From Hybos culiciformis (lineage: Eukaryota; Arthropoda; Insecta; Diptera; Hybotidae), in contig CAXFZM010000074.1 in assembly GCA_964007475.1 (NCBI GenBank), positions 1 to 64,000 on the forward strand: a stretch of DNA of 64,000 bases, given 5' to 3'. Shown here piece by piece: positions 22,703 through 33,014 of the stretch. The translations under genes and the position numbers were made by a program. The notes beneath the pieces were generated by a model. That model searched no databases. It had not been told where the DNA came from and was given only the letters and a program-made list of their open reading frames with translations. Positions within the stretch are counted from its first letter, which is position 1, and every line of letters starts with the position of its first letter.

Positions 22703-24106
22703 GTGATCGACACTGCCGAATTGAAAACTAAGCAAATCCAAACCAACCTAATGATGAATACACCAGAAGGGAATAAAAGGCGGGTGGGGATATCCACCCA
22801 ACTGTCAGGAGTAGCAGCCGCGGTTCCCGGCGGATGGCCTGGCACTGCCAGTGGCAGTGATAGGTCGCCAGCGGGACAAAACATTGACGACAATACGCTA
22901 CGTACAATTGACATGACTAAGAACGGAAAAGAGAGCTTCGTCAGAGCGTCTGACCGTAAATGGCTCAGGAAGTGGAAGAGCGAAGGCAAAACTGAGTCGG
23001 AAAGACGGACGTTGTTCCAAGAGAGATGGGACACGTTAGAGAAAGAGGCGGGGCAACCAAAGCGGCGCATAACCTCTAATACACCGGTCTTGACAGGGAC
23101 GATGGCAGGTCAGAATAGGCCTCCAATATCGAAACCTAGTCAAACCGAGGCGATAAAGACAAGGTCGATGGGTGGTTCCAACCAACCACCTAAATTGAAC
23201 CCTAGTTTGAACTTTAAGACAAGACCTAAATTGAACCCTAGTCTTTACTCTAAGAAAAGGTCGATGGGCGGTTCTAACCAACCACCTAAATCTGTACCGA
23301 GTCTTAGCAGAGGACCTGAGACACGGTTGATGGGAGACTTAAAAGAGCCACCTAGATCTAAGCCGGGTCAAAGGGAACCGGAAAGAGCCTCCATCCACAA
23401 AAGGCAAAGATCCGGAGAAATTTCGCAGGCACAACCTGCAGCAAAGAGAATTGCGGCCTATAATACCGTAGCGGGAGGTCACCTCAAGCTAGCTATTGTA
23501 GACAAAGCGCACCCCGGATTTAAAATTCTAGAGGAACGCCATATCCAAAACGACTTGGGTTTGGTGCGGGATTGGCAGCTGGAAGCAGTGCTTTCGGCTG
23601 CGAATCCTGTCCCAACATTTGACTGGACAAAGGCCTCCTCGGATATGTTGAGAATTACGTGCTCGGACGAGGCCTCGGCTGCTTTCTTAAAAGCCAAGGT
23701 CAAAAACTGTCCGGCACCCTGGGAGGGAGCCCTTCTAGACGTTGTCAAGAAGGACGACCTTCCTAAGATGCACAGAATTATAATCTGGCTACCGGGGGAA
23801 ACACTCCCCACGGAAAAAATTCTTTTAGTCTTACAAAGACTAAACCAACCCATGGGCCTAAAGTGCACGGAGTGGACAGTGCTTTCTCGGGAGAGTAGGG
23901 GAAACACCGGATGTTGGCTTCTCTTGGGGGTACAAGACGATTGTCTGGAGGCACTTAAAGCAGTAGATGGAGTTATCTACTACTTGTGCCGAAAGATAAT
24001 CGTCACTCTTCCAAGAGCAAGGAAAGCGGAGATTGTGATAAGAAGGAGCCTATTCCAACACGTGAAAAGGGAGAGGAAGTGGCTACGTCATCACAAATCT
24101 TGCTAG
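22703..24106 (+). CDS. LINE ORF1 protein (467 aa, DUF4780-like C-terminus)
   Basis: The frame opens MIDTAELKTK. Residues about 60-115 are basic. Residues about 125-230 hold imperfect repeats built on RSMGGSNQPPKLNPSL with lysine/arginine-rich linkers. Residues about 270-445 form a folded module (ILEERHIQNDLGLVRDWQLE ... ALLDVVKKDDLPKMHRIIIW ... GCWLLLGVQDDCLEAL) that resembles the insect DUF4780 domain found in retroelement ORF1 products. Such proteins are expected to bind element RNA in the cytoplasmic RNP. No CCHC knuckles are seen. The frame is intact although ORF2 is broken. The next frame begins at about 23986, overlapping it. Confidence 0.75.
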   Translation: MIDTAELKTKQIQTNLMMNTPEGNKRRVGISTQLSGVAAAVPGGWPGTASGSDRSPAGQNIDDNTLRTIDMTKNGKESFVRASDRKWLRKWKSEGKTESERRTLFQERWDTLEKEAGQPKRRITSNTPVLTGTMAGQNRPPISKPSQTEAIKTRSMGGSNQPPKLNPSLNFKTRPKLNPSLYSKKRSMGGSNQPPKSVPSLSRGPETRLMGDLKEPPRSKPGQREPERASIHKRQRSGEISQAQPAAKRIAAYNTVAGGHLKLAIVDKAHPGFKILEERHIQNDLGLVRDWQLEAVLSAANPVPTFDWTKASSDMLRITCSDEASAAFLKAKVKNCPAPWEGALLDVVKKDDLPKMHRIIIWLPGETLPTEKILLVLQRLNQPMGLKCTEWTVLSRESRGNTGCWLLLGVQDDCLEALKAVDGVIYYLCRKIIVTLPRARKAEIVIRRSLFQHVKRERKWLRHHKSC

Positions 24107-24195
24107 GGCCAGAGATAGCAGAAGGAGACAATCCTTTTGCTTTCAGAATGAGTACCGAAGGAGCCCTTGAAAAAGGGCTAGAGGTAAAACAAGGA

Positions 24196-26345
24196 GGCGG
24201 GTCTATGAACCACGCGAGTTTGGATCTAGCCGTATCAGAACTCACAAAAGCTGTCACAAGCGCCTACGAGGGCGCGTGCCCAATCTCTAAGAAGAAAGAT
24301 AAATACTATCCGAAATGGATGAGAAGAGAACTCCTAGCACTGAGGAGGGAAACGAGGAAAGGATGGAATATACCCGTGTCTACTGCAAGAGGGGTTCTGT
24401 ATTTTAGGAAAAATGCTATTTAAGACTTTCAAATCAAGTCTAACTTTAGCGTATACACCGGTGACTTGTAGGGAATGAAAGGGAACTTTCATTCCCAAAT
24501 CGGGGAAAGTATGTTATGAAAAAGTCCATGCCTATCGCCCGATAAGCCTCACCTCCTTCATGCTCTTCATGCTTAAGAGTATGGAGATGTTGGTGGATTA
24601 TCAATTACGACAGGTAATTGACGATCGCGTACTGACTCAAAGCCAACACGCGTATATTAACGGAAGGTCGGTGGATACAGCGCTACATCAAGTGGTGCAC
24701 TCCATAGAAGCGACCTTAGAGAGAAAAGAGCTAGGGTGTTTTATAGACATAGAGGGCGCCTTCAATAACATAGACTGCAATTTCATACTGGAAAGTTTAG
24801 CTAGTATGGGTACAGATCGAACTCTAATAAGCTGGATTAAATCTCTCCTAAAAGAGAGAGAAATTCTTGCCAGTTTCGGAGGGTACGAAGAAAAAAGATC
24901 AGTAGAGAGGGGCACCCCACAGGGGGGCGTAATATCTTCACTGCTGTGGCTGATGGCGGTTAATCCGCTGCTTATAGAGCTACAGGAAAATAATATCGAC
25001 AACTGCTGCTATGCCGATGATATATCGATTATAGTGGCACGAGATAGAGGAAACGACATAAATTGTAAGATGCAGCTAGCTGTTGACTTAATAGAACGCT
25101 GGGTCTCAAACTCAACCCTAGCAAATCTGAACTATATCTTTTCACTAGAAAAAGGAAAATTTAGGGACTTGCGGTACCTAATATCGGAGGCTAAAGTCTA
25201 GAAATGAAAAACAAGGTGAGATACCTTGGGATAATCCTTGATAAAAAGCTCACCTGGCATGAGCATATCTCGGAGAAAAAAGGGAAAGCACTGAGAACCT
25301 ACTGGGGTTGTAGAACGGCCATCGGAAGGACTTGGGGACTTTCACCGAAGATAGTCCACTGGATCTATACCTGTGTTATAAGACCAATAGTCGTATATGG
25401 AGCACTCGTATGGTGGCCAGTGACAAAGAAGAAAAAGATTGTGAAGCTCCTGGATCAGATACAGAGATCGGCCAGTCTGGGGATAACTGCGACTAGATCC
25501 ATGGAAACTATCTTGAATCTAAAATCACTGTCACTGCATGTACAAGTAGCAGCTATAAATACAATAGCGCGACTACGCATGACAGGGCAATGGGAAGTAG
25601 GGGAAAACCTCACACCACACGAAAAAGTGGGCGAGTTTTCTGAAAGAATTTCAAACGAACTATCTGAAGAGATCGTTTGGGATAACATCGTAGGGTCACT
25701 CAATCTGAATAATAATTTCAAAGTTGTAGTGACTCAAACACAACAAGAGATACCAGAGGGTACCTTAGAAATATACAGGGATGGTTCCAAAAGAGAGGGA
25801 CACTGTGGGCTAGGGGTTTACTGCCAGGAACTAGATATAGCATATGCTGCTGACATTAATGAATCTGCCTCGGTCATACAAACAGAGACCTTGGCGATAA
25901 AGACAGCAGCTAGGCTATTAAAAGATAGGAATATAGAAAGAGAGATAAGTATATACTCAGACAGTAAAACTGCCCTAAGTTCACTTATCAAAACAGAGGT
26001 AAGATCTAGGACAGTTCAAGAGTGTCTGAGGGCCCTTGCGGAGATAGAACAAGAGAACCGAGTGACCGTTAGATGGGCCTGCGACTTTTCACGGGAATAT
26101 GTACAGGACACATCCTTAAAAACCATGAGTTTAGAATAGGAAGAGCCGACGTAGGAACCTGCAGGGGATGCGGAGAGGAACCGGAAACGGTTAATCACGT
26201 ATTCTGTCAGTGTCCTACAATACGAACTAAAAGGGCTAGAATAGTAGGAGATTATTTCCTACAGAGCCCTATAGATCTGCAAAAATTCAAAGCAGGAATT
26301 TTAATTAGGTTTTTGAAAGGAGTAGGGTGGCTCGATGGGGAATAA
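24196..26345 (+). pseudogene. LINE ORF2: RT, RNase H and C-terminal zinc motif, endonuclease missing
   Basis: Pieces in order: the endonuclease-RT linker (VSELTKAVTSAYEGACPISK ... WMRRELLALRRETRKGWN, to 24423); RT (HAYRPISLTSF, then FIDIEGAFNNID, GTPQGGVISSLLW and CYADDISII, to 25201); RT thumb (VRYLGIILDKKLTWHEHI, from 25204); RNase H (EIYRDGSK, QTETLAIKTA, IYSDSKTAL); and after a frameshift near 26080 a zinc motif C-R-G-C ... H-V-F-C-Q-C (about 26161-26214). At least three frame changes occur. No apurinic endonuclease motifs exist between ORF1 and the linker, so an internal deletion of roughly the whole endonuclease is inferred. It would copy LINE RNA at nicked targets; this copy cannot. 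Confidence 0.85.
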
Positions 26346-26421
26346 AAGGCCCGTCGGGTAGGGTATTACAACGGGCCAACAGGCCTTAGTGCCAGGCAAT
26401 ACAGGAATTCCCAAGCCCCAA

Positions 26422-26441
26422 CAACCTAACCTAACCTAACC
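26422..26441 (+). repeat. (AACCT)4 tail of the LINE
   Basis: The LINE ends in about four AACCT units directly before the target duplication. This is the C-strand of the TTAGG telomere repeat of many insects. Non-LTR elements often end in short tandem repeats, so this may be the element's own tail and not captured telomere. Confidence 0.8.
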
Positions 26442-26813
26442 TATATTATATTAAATAATATTAATTCTTTTTAGTTTTAATTTTGAGAAAATTTTCTTTT
26501 GTAATAATTTATTATTGTTTTTTTTTTTTGTGATAGTAACTAGTTTTATTAAAGCTTGCAAAAAAATCCTTTTATTCCTTTTTTTCCTCAGAAAAATACT
26601 TTGTTTTTCACCTATTTTTCAAAAACATACATTCGTACTTTTTATCCTACAATGATCGGTGTGGCAAGCCTCTAAACGTATTTCGTTATTGCTCTTGGAA
26701 TCTACTCCAGGGCTGTTCTTCATTTTTCTATAAAAAATTTTTGTTAGGAAAATCCTTATAGAATAATTTATAAAACAAATCTTAATTAAATGAAAATAAA
26801 TTTTGTTTTTCAG

Positions 26814-28268
26814 ATGAATCATGTGCATTGGCAGGGTCACAGGAGCCCAGCTTCGACGGGGTCCAACCGGTCAGGAGCACAGCTTCGACACGATTCCGTC
26901 GAAGCAGATCGGTTTCAGATATCGATTTAATGCCCACTGGCAATGTTGATTACAAATCGGAATATTTTAATTTGCTAAGTATGTTTGCCTATAAATATAA
27001 AAATATTATTATATATAATAATTAATTTGGTTTTTTTTTTTTTCATTTTATTTTCAGGAAAACATATACTTTTGGAAAAGAAACATGAAGAATTACAGCG
27101 AAAAATGAATGAGGTGAGTTATGAATATTATTGCTGTTTAACATACTTGTGTATTGTTTATTTTTGTTTTTAATTTTAATTTATAACTATGTATTTTTTA
27201 TAATTTTTAAATTTTCATGAAAAATCCATATATTTTTTATTATCTAATTAAAAATTTCGTGTGTTTTTTTTTTTTTTCATGTTTCAGAATAAAATTAACA
27301 TAAGCCGCAGGCTAATTCCATAACAGAAAACGAAAAAAGCTAAAAATTTTTAATCACTATTTTGATTCATTTAATAGTAATTATGAATCTTAAGTAATCA
27401 AAGTTGATTAATCTTAAATTTTTTTTTTAACAATTTCGATTATTTTCAAATTTTAAGCTTTTTAAATTTGATGTACTGGCAACCTCTAACTGGTACTAAA
27501 AATATGACGTAACTTCTAAGCAACACAAAACGAAAACATACGGTATAATATTAACCGTTATCTATTTTGACATTTTTTAATTAATAAAGTGGTGAATTAA
27601 TACTTTTTTTTCAACAACATTATCTTTTACTCTAATATCGAAAATTTTATTTCTTTAATCCTTTCAAAGAGTTTAATTTAACAATAGCTTCATGCTGATA
27701 TTTTGTTTAATTAGTTCTGATAATTAGAAGTTCTGTGTTTTCAGTTGAACGCTGAAAAATTTACAATTAAAAGTAATACACGAAAGTTGATATGCTGTAA
27801 TACACGAAACTTTATCCGTTGTTTTGATCATTTGTTAATTGAAAAATTGTCCCATCAAAAACATATTTATGGCATATTGTAGGAGAACTGTCTTTTGTTA
27901 TATAATCAAAAACTCATTTATAAAAAGTTTTAAGACAGAAGAGAAATTTTGTTTTGAAAAAAATATTAGAAATTCGAAGGCTTTTTTTATGCTGTAATAC
28001 ACGAATCATTTGATTGTGTGTTATTTGAAATTTTTTATCAAAGCTAACTTTTTTAACTTCAGTACTTCATTCCACAAAACCTTACTTATTATAATCCATT
28101 AAAGGAAATTAAAAAACGATTTGTTTGAACTTTTAATACCAGTTCAAAGCCGTGTATTACCATGTAAATATGCTGTAATACACGATGGAATTAGCCCGCA
28201 ATAGACGCATAATTGAACTGGACGAAAATTTAGACAATTGTTTGGTGGCAGCGTCCAGGACATTGTGA
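26814..28268 (+). CDS. Distal exons of the H15-like gene, copy A (last exon split by a transposon)
   Basis: Three exons can be joined by canonical sites. Exon b is 26814-26978 (acceptor TTTTTCAG, donor GTATGT, phase 1). Exon c is 27058-27113 (donor GTGAGT, phase 0). Exon d starts at 27288 after ATGTTTCAG. They encode an acidic/serine-rich linker (SFDGVQPVRSTASTRFRRSR), then a coiled-coil-like stretch (KHILLEKKHEELQRKMNE), then RRIIELDENLDNCLVAASRTL and a stop at 28266-28268. Exon d is interrupted by an 887-bp TIR element (27310-28196). With that and one CGCA removed, 30 codons including the stop are in frame. Linkage to the H15 exon is supported by matching phase and by the inverted copy, where the two exons are adjacent. 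The full protein is not recognised. Confidence 0.6.
27310..28196. mobile_element. TIR element in the last exon, 4-bp TSD CGCA
   Basis: The ends are GGCTAATTCCAT and its exact complement ATGGAATTAGCC, flanked by CGCA at 27306-27309 and 28197-28200. Inside, the motif GTAATACACGA occurs at about 27772, 27797, 27993 and 28172, with a reversed copy near 28149. These could be subterminal transposase-binding repeats. No transposase is encoded. The superfamily is not assigned; a 4-bp duplication occurs in several. Confidence 0.8.
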
Positions 28269-28269
28269 G

Positions 28270-28880
28270 GTAAATTTGAGATTTTTAAAATTTAAAATTT
28301 TTTGTGAAATTTCTTTTAATTAATTGTGTTGAATTCGATTTCAACATTGTTTATATTTTCGGATATTAAATATTATAAATATTTGCACCAAAACCAAAAA
28401 AATATTATTTTGTAATAATACTTTATTTGAAACAAGTAAACAATTAATTAATTATTCAAACTTAATTAAAATTGTTTATTTTAAATTTATATATTTTCAG
28501 ATAGCTGCAAAATTATTTATTAATTTATTTTTTGTATTTATTTATTTATTATTGTTATCATATTGATTGAGACTAAATTTAATTTTAATATTTGATTTTG
28601 TATTTTTGTAATTTGTTAATTTTGTAGTGTATTTTATATTTTGTTTGTATTTATATAACGTTAACATAAGTCAAAAATATAGACAAAAATAAGACTGAAA
28701 ATAATAATTAATATAAAATAATGTTAAAATAATAATAATGTGATGTAATGATAATGTAACAAAATGTACAAAATGTTTTAAACATAAATTGTAAAAATAA
28801 AAATTTTTGAAAATCTAGAAATAAATAATAAAGAGCGTTTAAACATAATTTCTATTTTCTATTTTGCTTATTTTCAAAAC
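28270..28880. other. AT-rich 3' flank of the H15-like gene
   Basis: No gene is present. AATAAA-type motifs occur at about 28797 and 28825-28831, downstream of the stop. From about 28700 the sequence is homologous, inverted, to 50930-51010. Confidence 0.5.
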
Positions 28881-28899
28881 GAAGACACAAAACAATTTT

Positions 28900-29390
28900 T
28901 TAATTTTTATTTTTTTATTTTTATTATTATGATTACATATATCAAAACATTATGTCAGAAAACAGAAAAACATTAAACATAAAATTTAAACATAAATCAT
29001 AAAAAAAAAAAAGGATAAAAAATTTAGGCGCGCATAATTCTGTTCTTCAAACTCTGTTGTTTTTTATGCCGTTACTGTCCCCTTGCTGCTGCGTCCCGTA
29101 CTGACGAGCCCCTCAAAAATGCAGAATGCAGCATGATTCCAGGGGGGCGGGGCTCACAACTAGACATATTTTCTCAACAATTGGCTTCGACAATTGAATT
29201 AAAAAAATTCTTCTTCTTGTTCTTCAAAATTTGTCGGCCGTCATGGTGTAGTGGTATTGCCCTTATCCTACGGCATGTTCGGTCGTGGGTTCGATTCCCA
29301 CCTCTGATTTTGGAATTGGTGTCAATTTTTCAATTTCAAATCACTTAAATTAAGTGTTCTGTTATTTAAAAAAAAAATAAAAATTGGGCC
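28900..29390 (+). repeat. tRNA-derived SINE-like repeat (plus copy)
   Basis: A tRNA-like head has an A box TGGTGTAGTGG (29244-29254) and a B box GGTTCGATTCC (29288-29298), 44 bases apart. The T arm is a perfect GTGGG/CCCAC stem, but there is no pairable acceptor stem. It follows a GC-rich block (29030-29160, with GGGGGGCGGGGCTCACAAC). The whole stretch has an inverted homologue at 50405-50940, and the flanks match as well, so it predates the inverted duplication. Confidence 0.65.
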
Positions 29391-29903
29391 CAAATTGGGA
29401 AATGAGATTTATAAATTTGTTTTCAATCAATCTAAATTTTTTTTTCGCATACGACTAACTTAGTAAAATAATAAAATTAAAATATAAACATTTCAATTTT
29501 TCAATTGAGCCGATGCGTCGCCGGCAGTCGTAAAACAAAAATTCAGGTTATATCTGTAAATAGAATCGCACCAATCTAATTTTTGGTGTATATTTATTTA
29601 TTGTCTGACTCTTAGAAAGAATTTAATCAGAGAATATCTGACGATTAGAAACCCCCCCCCCCCCCCACCCGGCCGCGCTGCAGTAGTTCCATAAAAATGG
29701 TCATTAGAAATATTCCGTTGGTCTGTCGAGCCGAAGATATTTTTCTCTGGGAATTAAATTTGCTGCCTAAAAGAGCTGGGGGGCTAATTTCTTCTCTCTA
29801 TTCTCTCGATTTTATTTTTTTAAATTTCATAAGAAGCAGAAGAAGAGGAAGAAGAAGCTCCAGACCAGATAGAGCGATAGACACCAAACACAACACACAA
29901 AAA
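29391..29903 (+). other. Upstream flank / possible 5' UTR of the synaptophysin-family gene
   Basis: A run of about 15 C lies at 29652-29666, striking in this AT-rich DNA, followed by GGCCGCGCTGCAG. Purine repeats (GAAGAAGAGGAAG) lie at 29833-29857. Part may be 5' UTR. No promoter element was proven. Confidence 0.4.
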
Positions 29904-29963
29904 ATGAATTATTCCTTGGCTGCATTTCAGGAGCCCCGTGGCGTTATGATAATCCTAAAGTTT
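29904..29963 (+). CDS. Synaptophysin-family gene, exon with first membrane segment
   Basis: The frame reads MNYSLAAFQ EPRGVMIILKF and stops at a good donor (GTAAAT, 29964), phase 0. The phrase (K)EP-x-G-V-x-x-x-L-x-F immediately before the first transmembrane helix is typical of synaptophysin/synaptoporin proteins, four-pass MARVEL-domain proteins of synaptic-type vesicles. TGCATTTCAG just before GAG (29931) is also a plausible acceptor, so the coding part may start at 29931 with an earlier exon, and the ATG at 29904 is uncertain. The next exon is at 30035. Confidence 0.65.
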
Positions 29964-30034
29964 GTAAATTTTTCATAATTTTACACATTTATGACGAAAT
30001 TTGACTTTAACATTTTTGTTCTCTCTTGCAACAG

Positions 30035-30087
30035 GTTTTTGCAATTGTTGCATTCGCCACAACCATAAATTTCTCAACCGATGTAAC
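30035..30087 (+). pseudogene. Synaptophysin-family gene, exon 2, left half (split by insertion)
   Basis: After CTTGCAACAG the exon encodes VFAIVAFATTINFSTDV, completing transmembrane helix 1 begun in the preceding exon. It ends inside a codon at the GTAAC target duplication of the Ty3 element. The reading frame continues at 49675 when the element and one GTAAC are removed. Helix 1 ending in FATT and leading into a lumenal loop fits the family. Confidence 0.8.
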
Positions 30088-30311
30088 TGTAGTGCCCCCT
30101 TATTATTATATACATATTATTATATATTTTATATTATATACTCTCTTTCGTTAAGTTATCCTAGTATTAGTTTCTAAGAAAGTATAAGACATGTCTAGGT
30201 ACTTAGTTTTAAGTTAGTTTATAATCAACTCTTGATGGATACACTTTGAATAAATTATATTTAATAAATTAAACAACATTTTTCATTCAAAGATACCCTA
30301 GAGGTATCACA
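30088..30311 (+). repeat. 5' LTR (224 bp)
   Basis: It starts TGTAGTGCCCCCTTATT and ends GAGGTATCACA, with TG..CA termini. It contains TATATACTC-type AT-rich promoter sequence and AATAAA-like signals near its end. It differs from the 3' LTR at one position (CCTAGTATT versus CCTAATATT). Confidence 0.95.
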
Positions 30312-30326
30312 TGGCGACCGTGACAG
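30312..30326 (+). other. Primer-binding site, tRNA-Arg type
   Basis: TGGCGACCGTGACAG starts immediately after the LTR. It is complementary to the 3' end (CTGTCACGGTCG-CCA) of insect tRNA-Arg, the primer used by 412/mdg1 elements. Confidence 0.85.
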
Positions 30327-31761
30327 CTGCCATTTAGGCAGGCTGGAATTTTTTTAAAGTTACAATTAAATTAAAAAAAAAAAAGAGTTTGAAAAAAAAA
30401 CAAAAAACTTAATTACTGTTTTACCTAAATAAAAAAAAACTGAAAACTTAATTAATTACAAATGGAATTTTTATAAAAAGAAAAAAAAGAAGAGGAAATT
30501 TTGGTGAATTTATTTTAATGTGAGAAAGAAATTTATTTATTAATTTCACACGATGCCAATTTTTCATTTGGAATATTTTTGATTGGTTTTTTTTTTGACT
30601 TAATTGTGAAAATTAAAAATAAATTTCAAAAAGAAAAATTGAAAAAAAAGAAAATTTTATAAAAATATAAAACTTAGAATTAAAGAAAATTTTTTTTTAA
30701 TTTAACTTACCTATACTTACCCTAAAATAAGCTGAAATAAAATTATTAACTATAGAATTAAAAAAAGAGGAAAAAAAATTAAAAAAAAAAATTTGGAATA
30801 TTTTATAAATTCCAGAAATTTCAAATAACTTTGAAATTTTTTCAAAGTCATAATTTACAGTCATTGTATAGACAAAAGAAAAAACAAAGAAATAAAAAAC
30901 ACAATTATTTTTTCTCGCCAATGGCAGACATTTTTTAAAATAAATCAAACAAAAAAAAAAAACCACTGAAATAAAAAAAAAAAAGTGAACTTCAGAAGTG
31001 AACTTAAAAAAAAAAAAAGTTGGAAAAATAAAAAAAAATTCATCAAAAAAAAAAAAACAATTAAATAACAAAATTTTTTTTTTGAGACAAACATTTTTTT
31101 TTCTCGTCAAAAAAAATAATATTGAAAATCCTACATTTAAAAACAAAAATAAATCATAATAAAATATATCAAAATCAAAAAGCGAATCTAATTATGCAAT
31201 AATTCTTTTCGAACTACCTATATAAAAACAACAAATAAATACATAAAAACAACAATAACATCAGCTTTAACGTCACAACGAAACAACAACAAAAACAACA
31301 TCAGCATAAATTGCAGAATAAAATCAACAACAAGTACTTCACTATATTAATAAATTTTTTATATACAAATAAATTTTTTTTTTAAATATATTTTTACTAA
31401 ATTTTAAATTTAAATAAAATAAAACTAAAAAGAAACAATGTAGATCCAAATTTTTACATAAACAATTTTTATTTTTCAAATTAAGTAAATAATTTTAAAA
31501 TTTTTCAATTTTAATTTCAAATCAATTTTTTTAAATTTTAATTGGATGTACACTGTTTCAAATATTTTTATAAAAAATTATACTATACTATTCTACAATT
31601 ATTAAACATTAAATATTATATAAATAAAAAAAAAAAAAAAAAAAATATGATTTTCTTAATTATTTTAAGGGGACTACAATATAAGATAACAATTCCTAAA
31701 TTATTTTAATTTCAATACAAGGTATCCACTCCGCAAATATTTTAATTTCGAAATTTTTTTT
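30327..31761 (+). other. Untranslated leader of the Ty3 element
   Basis: About 1.4 kb of A-rich sequence with no supportable coding frame. The Phe-rich minus-strand frame at 30697-31146 is a composition artefact. The part from about 31440 is homologous to the truncated start of the minus-strand element. Confidence 0.7.
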
Positions 31762-33014
31762 ATGGATGAAGTTCGTCTCGAAATTCAAACAACTAAAGAT
31801 AATTTTTGTAAAACCTACAAACGCATTCTGAAAGACCCTAAACCAAAAAATTCAGAAACACAATCAAAATAAATATTGAAGAAACATATAATATCTACGT
31901 ACATACAGTTCTTCAAGCTTGTATTACATTCGAAGAACAAGATCTAACATTAGCTAAAGATTGTGATTATTGTTACGATAAGTTACAAAAGAGCTTCAAA
32001 CTATTAAAGTGCGCAGATCTAATTCCAAAATATATTCTAATACCGATCAAAATAAATCAAATCGATAAAGAAGAAAATATAATAGAATCAGATAGTTCTG
32101 AAGAAAACTTTGACGATACTCTTGACAAAATGGCTCTTTCTAATCCTGAATTTTTGCGTTTAGCTAGTTCACAAATAAATAGAAATAATAGTGGTGATCC
32201 ACTATCACTTAAATCTTTTATCGACTCAATAAATTTGTTAGACACACTAGCAGAGACAGAAGACTTAAAAAATTTATTAGCTCATTTTATTTTATCAAAG
32301 CTTGACGGAACAGCTCGCGAAGCTATAGCCGATGATTCTAATACGGTAGAACTTATTAAACAAGATCTTAATAATTCAATAAAACCAGAAAGTTCTAAAA
32401 TTATAGAAGGAAAAAGAAAAGCTTTGAGAACGGATAGGAACACTTTACAAAATTTTTCAGAAAAAGCTAACGAATTGGTTGAAGCTTTTCGTCGTTCACT
32501 TGGTATTCCAACACAAAAAGCTAAAGAAATTTGTATTGAAAAAACAGTCAAAATGTGCAGAAATAATGCAAGATCTGATCTAACCAAAGCTGTTTTATCA
32601 TAGACCCAATTCAAAGATCCTAAAGAAGTAGTATCAAAATTTTTAATAGAAATAGATTTACAATCGCAAGAAAAACAGGTTCTGTCGTTTAGAACAAAAA
32701 ATAATAATAATTCGTTTAAAAATTCTTATGGAAATCGTTCCAATAACAATTTTCGTGGAAATTATAATAGGGGAAATTTCAGACAACAAAATCAACGATT
32801 CTTAAATAACATTTTTCAAAACAATAATATATAGAAATAATTTTATCGCGGAAATTTTAATAATAACAGAGGTAACTTTAATAATAATCGTGGTAATAGA
32901 GGAAATGCGAATAGAAATTTCAATCAAAATAATTACGTACGATACGCGGGAAACGACCAGGCCCCCCAAAACGGCCAGGGGGAACAAGATCAAATGCGTT
33001 TACATCAAAATTAA
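31762..33014 (+). pseudogene. Ty3 Gag, broken
   Basis: ATG at 31762 matches the start of the minus-strand copy. A frameshift lies near 31840-31865. The capsid-like region (PEFLRLASSQINRN ... ILSKLDGTAREAI) is open from 32130 to an amber stop at 32601-32603. Further breaks occur near 32830-32850. The Asn/Arg-rich tail resumes and ends at about 33014. No CCHC zinc knuckle is present. The product would form the particle shell; this copy would not give a full protein. Confidence 0.85.
32948..32954 (+). promoter_or_regulatory. -1 frameshift heptamer G GGA AAC at gag-pol junction
   Basis: In the Gag frame the codons are GCG GGA AAC GAC, fulfilling X XXY YYZ. The next 30 bases are GC-rich (CCCCCC ... 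GGGGG) and can form a hairpin, the usual downstream stimulator. Confidence 0.7.

Larger units (their letters stand above)
22611..26441 (+). mobile_element. Non-LTR retrotransposon (RNase H-bearing, LOA/I-like) with 12-bp TSD
   Basis: TATATTATATTA ends at 22610 and is repeated from 26442. The inverted paralogous locus (about 51685-51700, minus strand) has the sequence once, so the 3831-bp insertion is exactly bounded. It has ORF1 with tandem internal repeats, an ORF2 remnant (RT, RNase H, C-terminal zinc motif) and a (AACCT)4 tail. The apurinic-type endonuclease that should open ORF2 is missing, so it is an internally deleted copy. RNase H after RT points to the I/LOA group. It sits in an intron of the H15-like gene. 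Confidence 0.9.

Noticed and set aside
23036..24257. Minus-strand frames opposite LINE ORF1
   Set aside because: Shadows of the less AT-biased ORF1; they have no recognisable domain and follow its codon pattern.
29230..29310. Possible functional tRNA gene
   Set aside because: A and B boxes and the T arm are good, but the seven bases before the D arm do not pair with the 3' end, and the unit is repeated as a SINE-like element. Treated as tRNA-derived.
30697..31146. 149-codon minus-strand Phe-rich frame
   Set aside because: Pure low-complexity reading of A-runs in the Ty3 leader; no protein-like composition.
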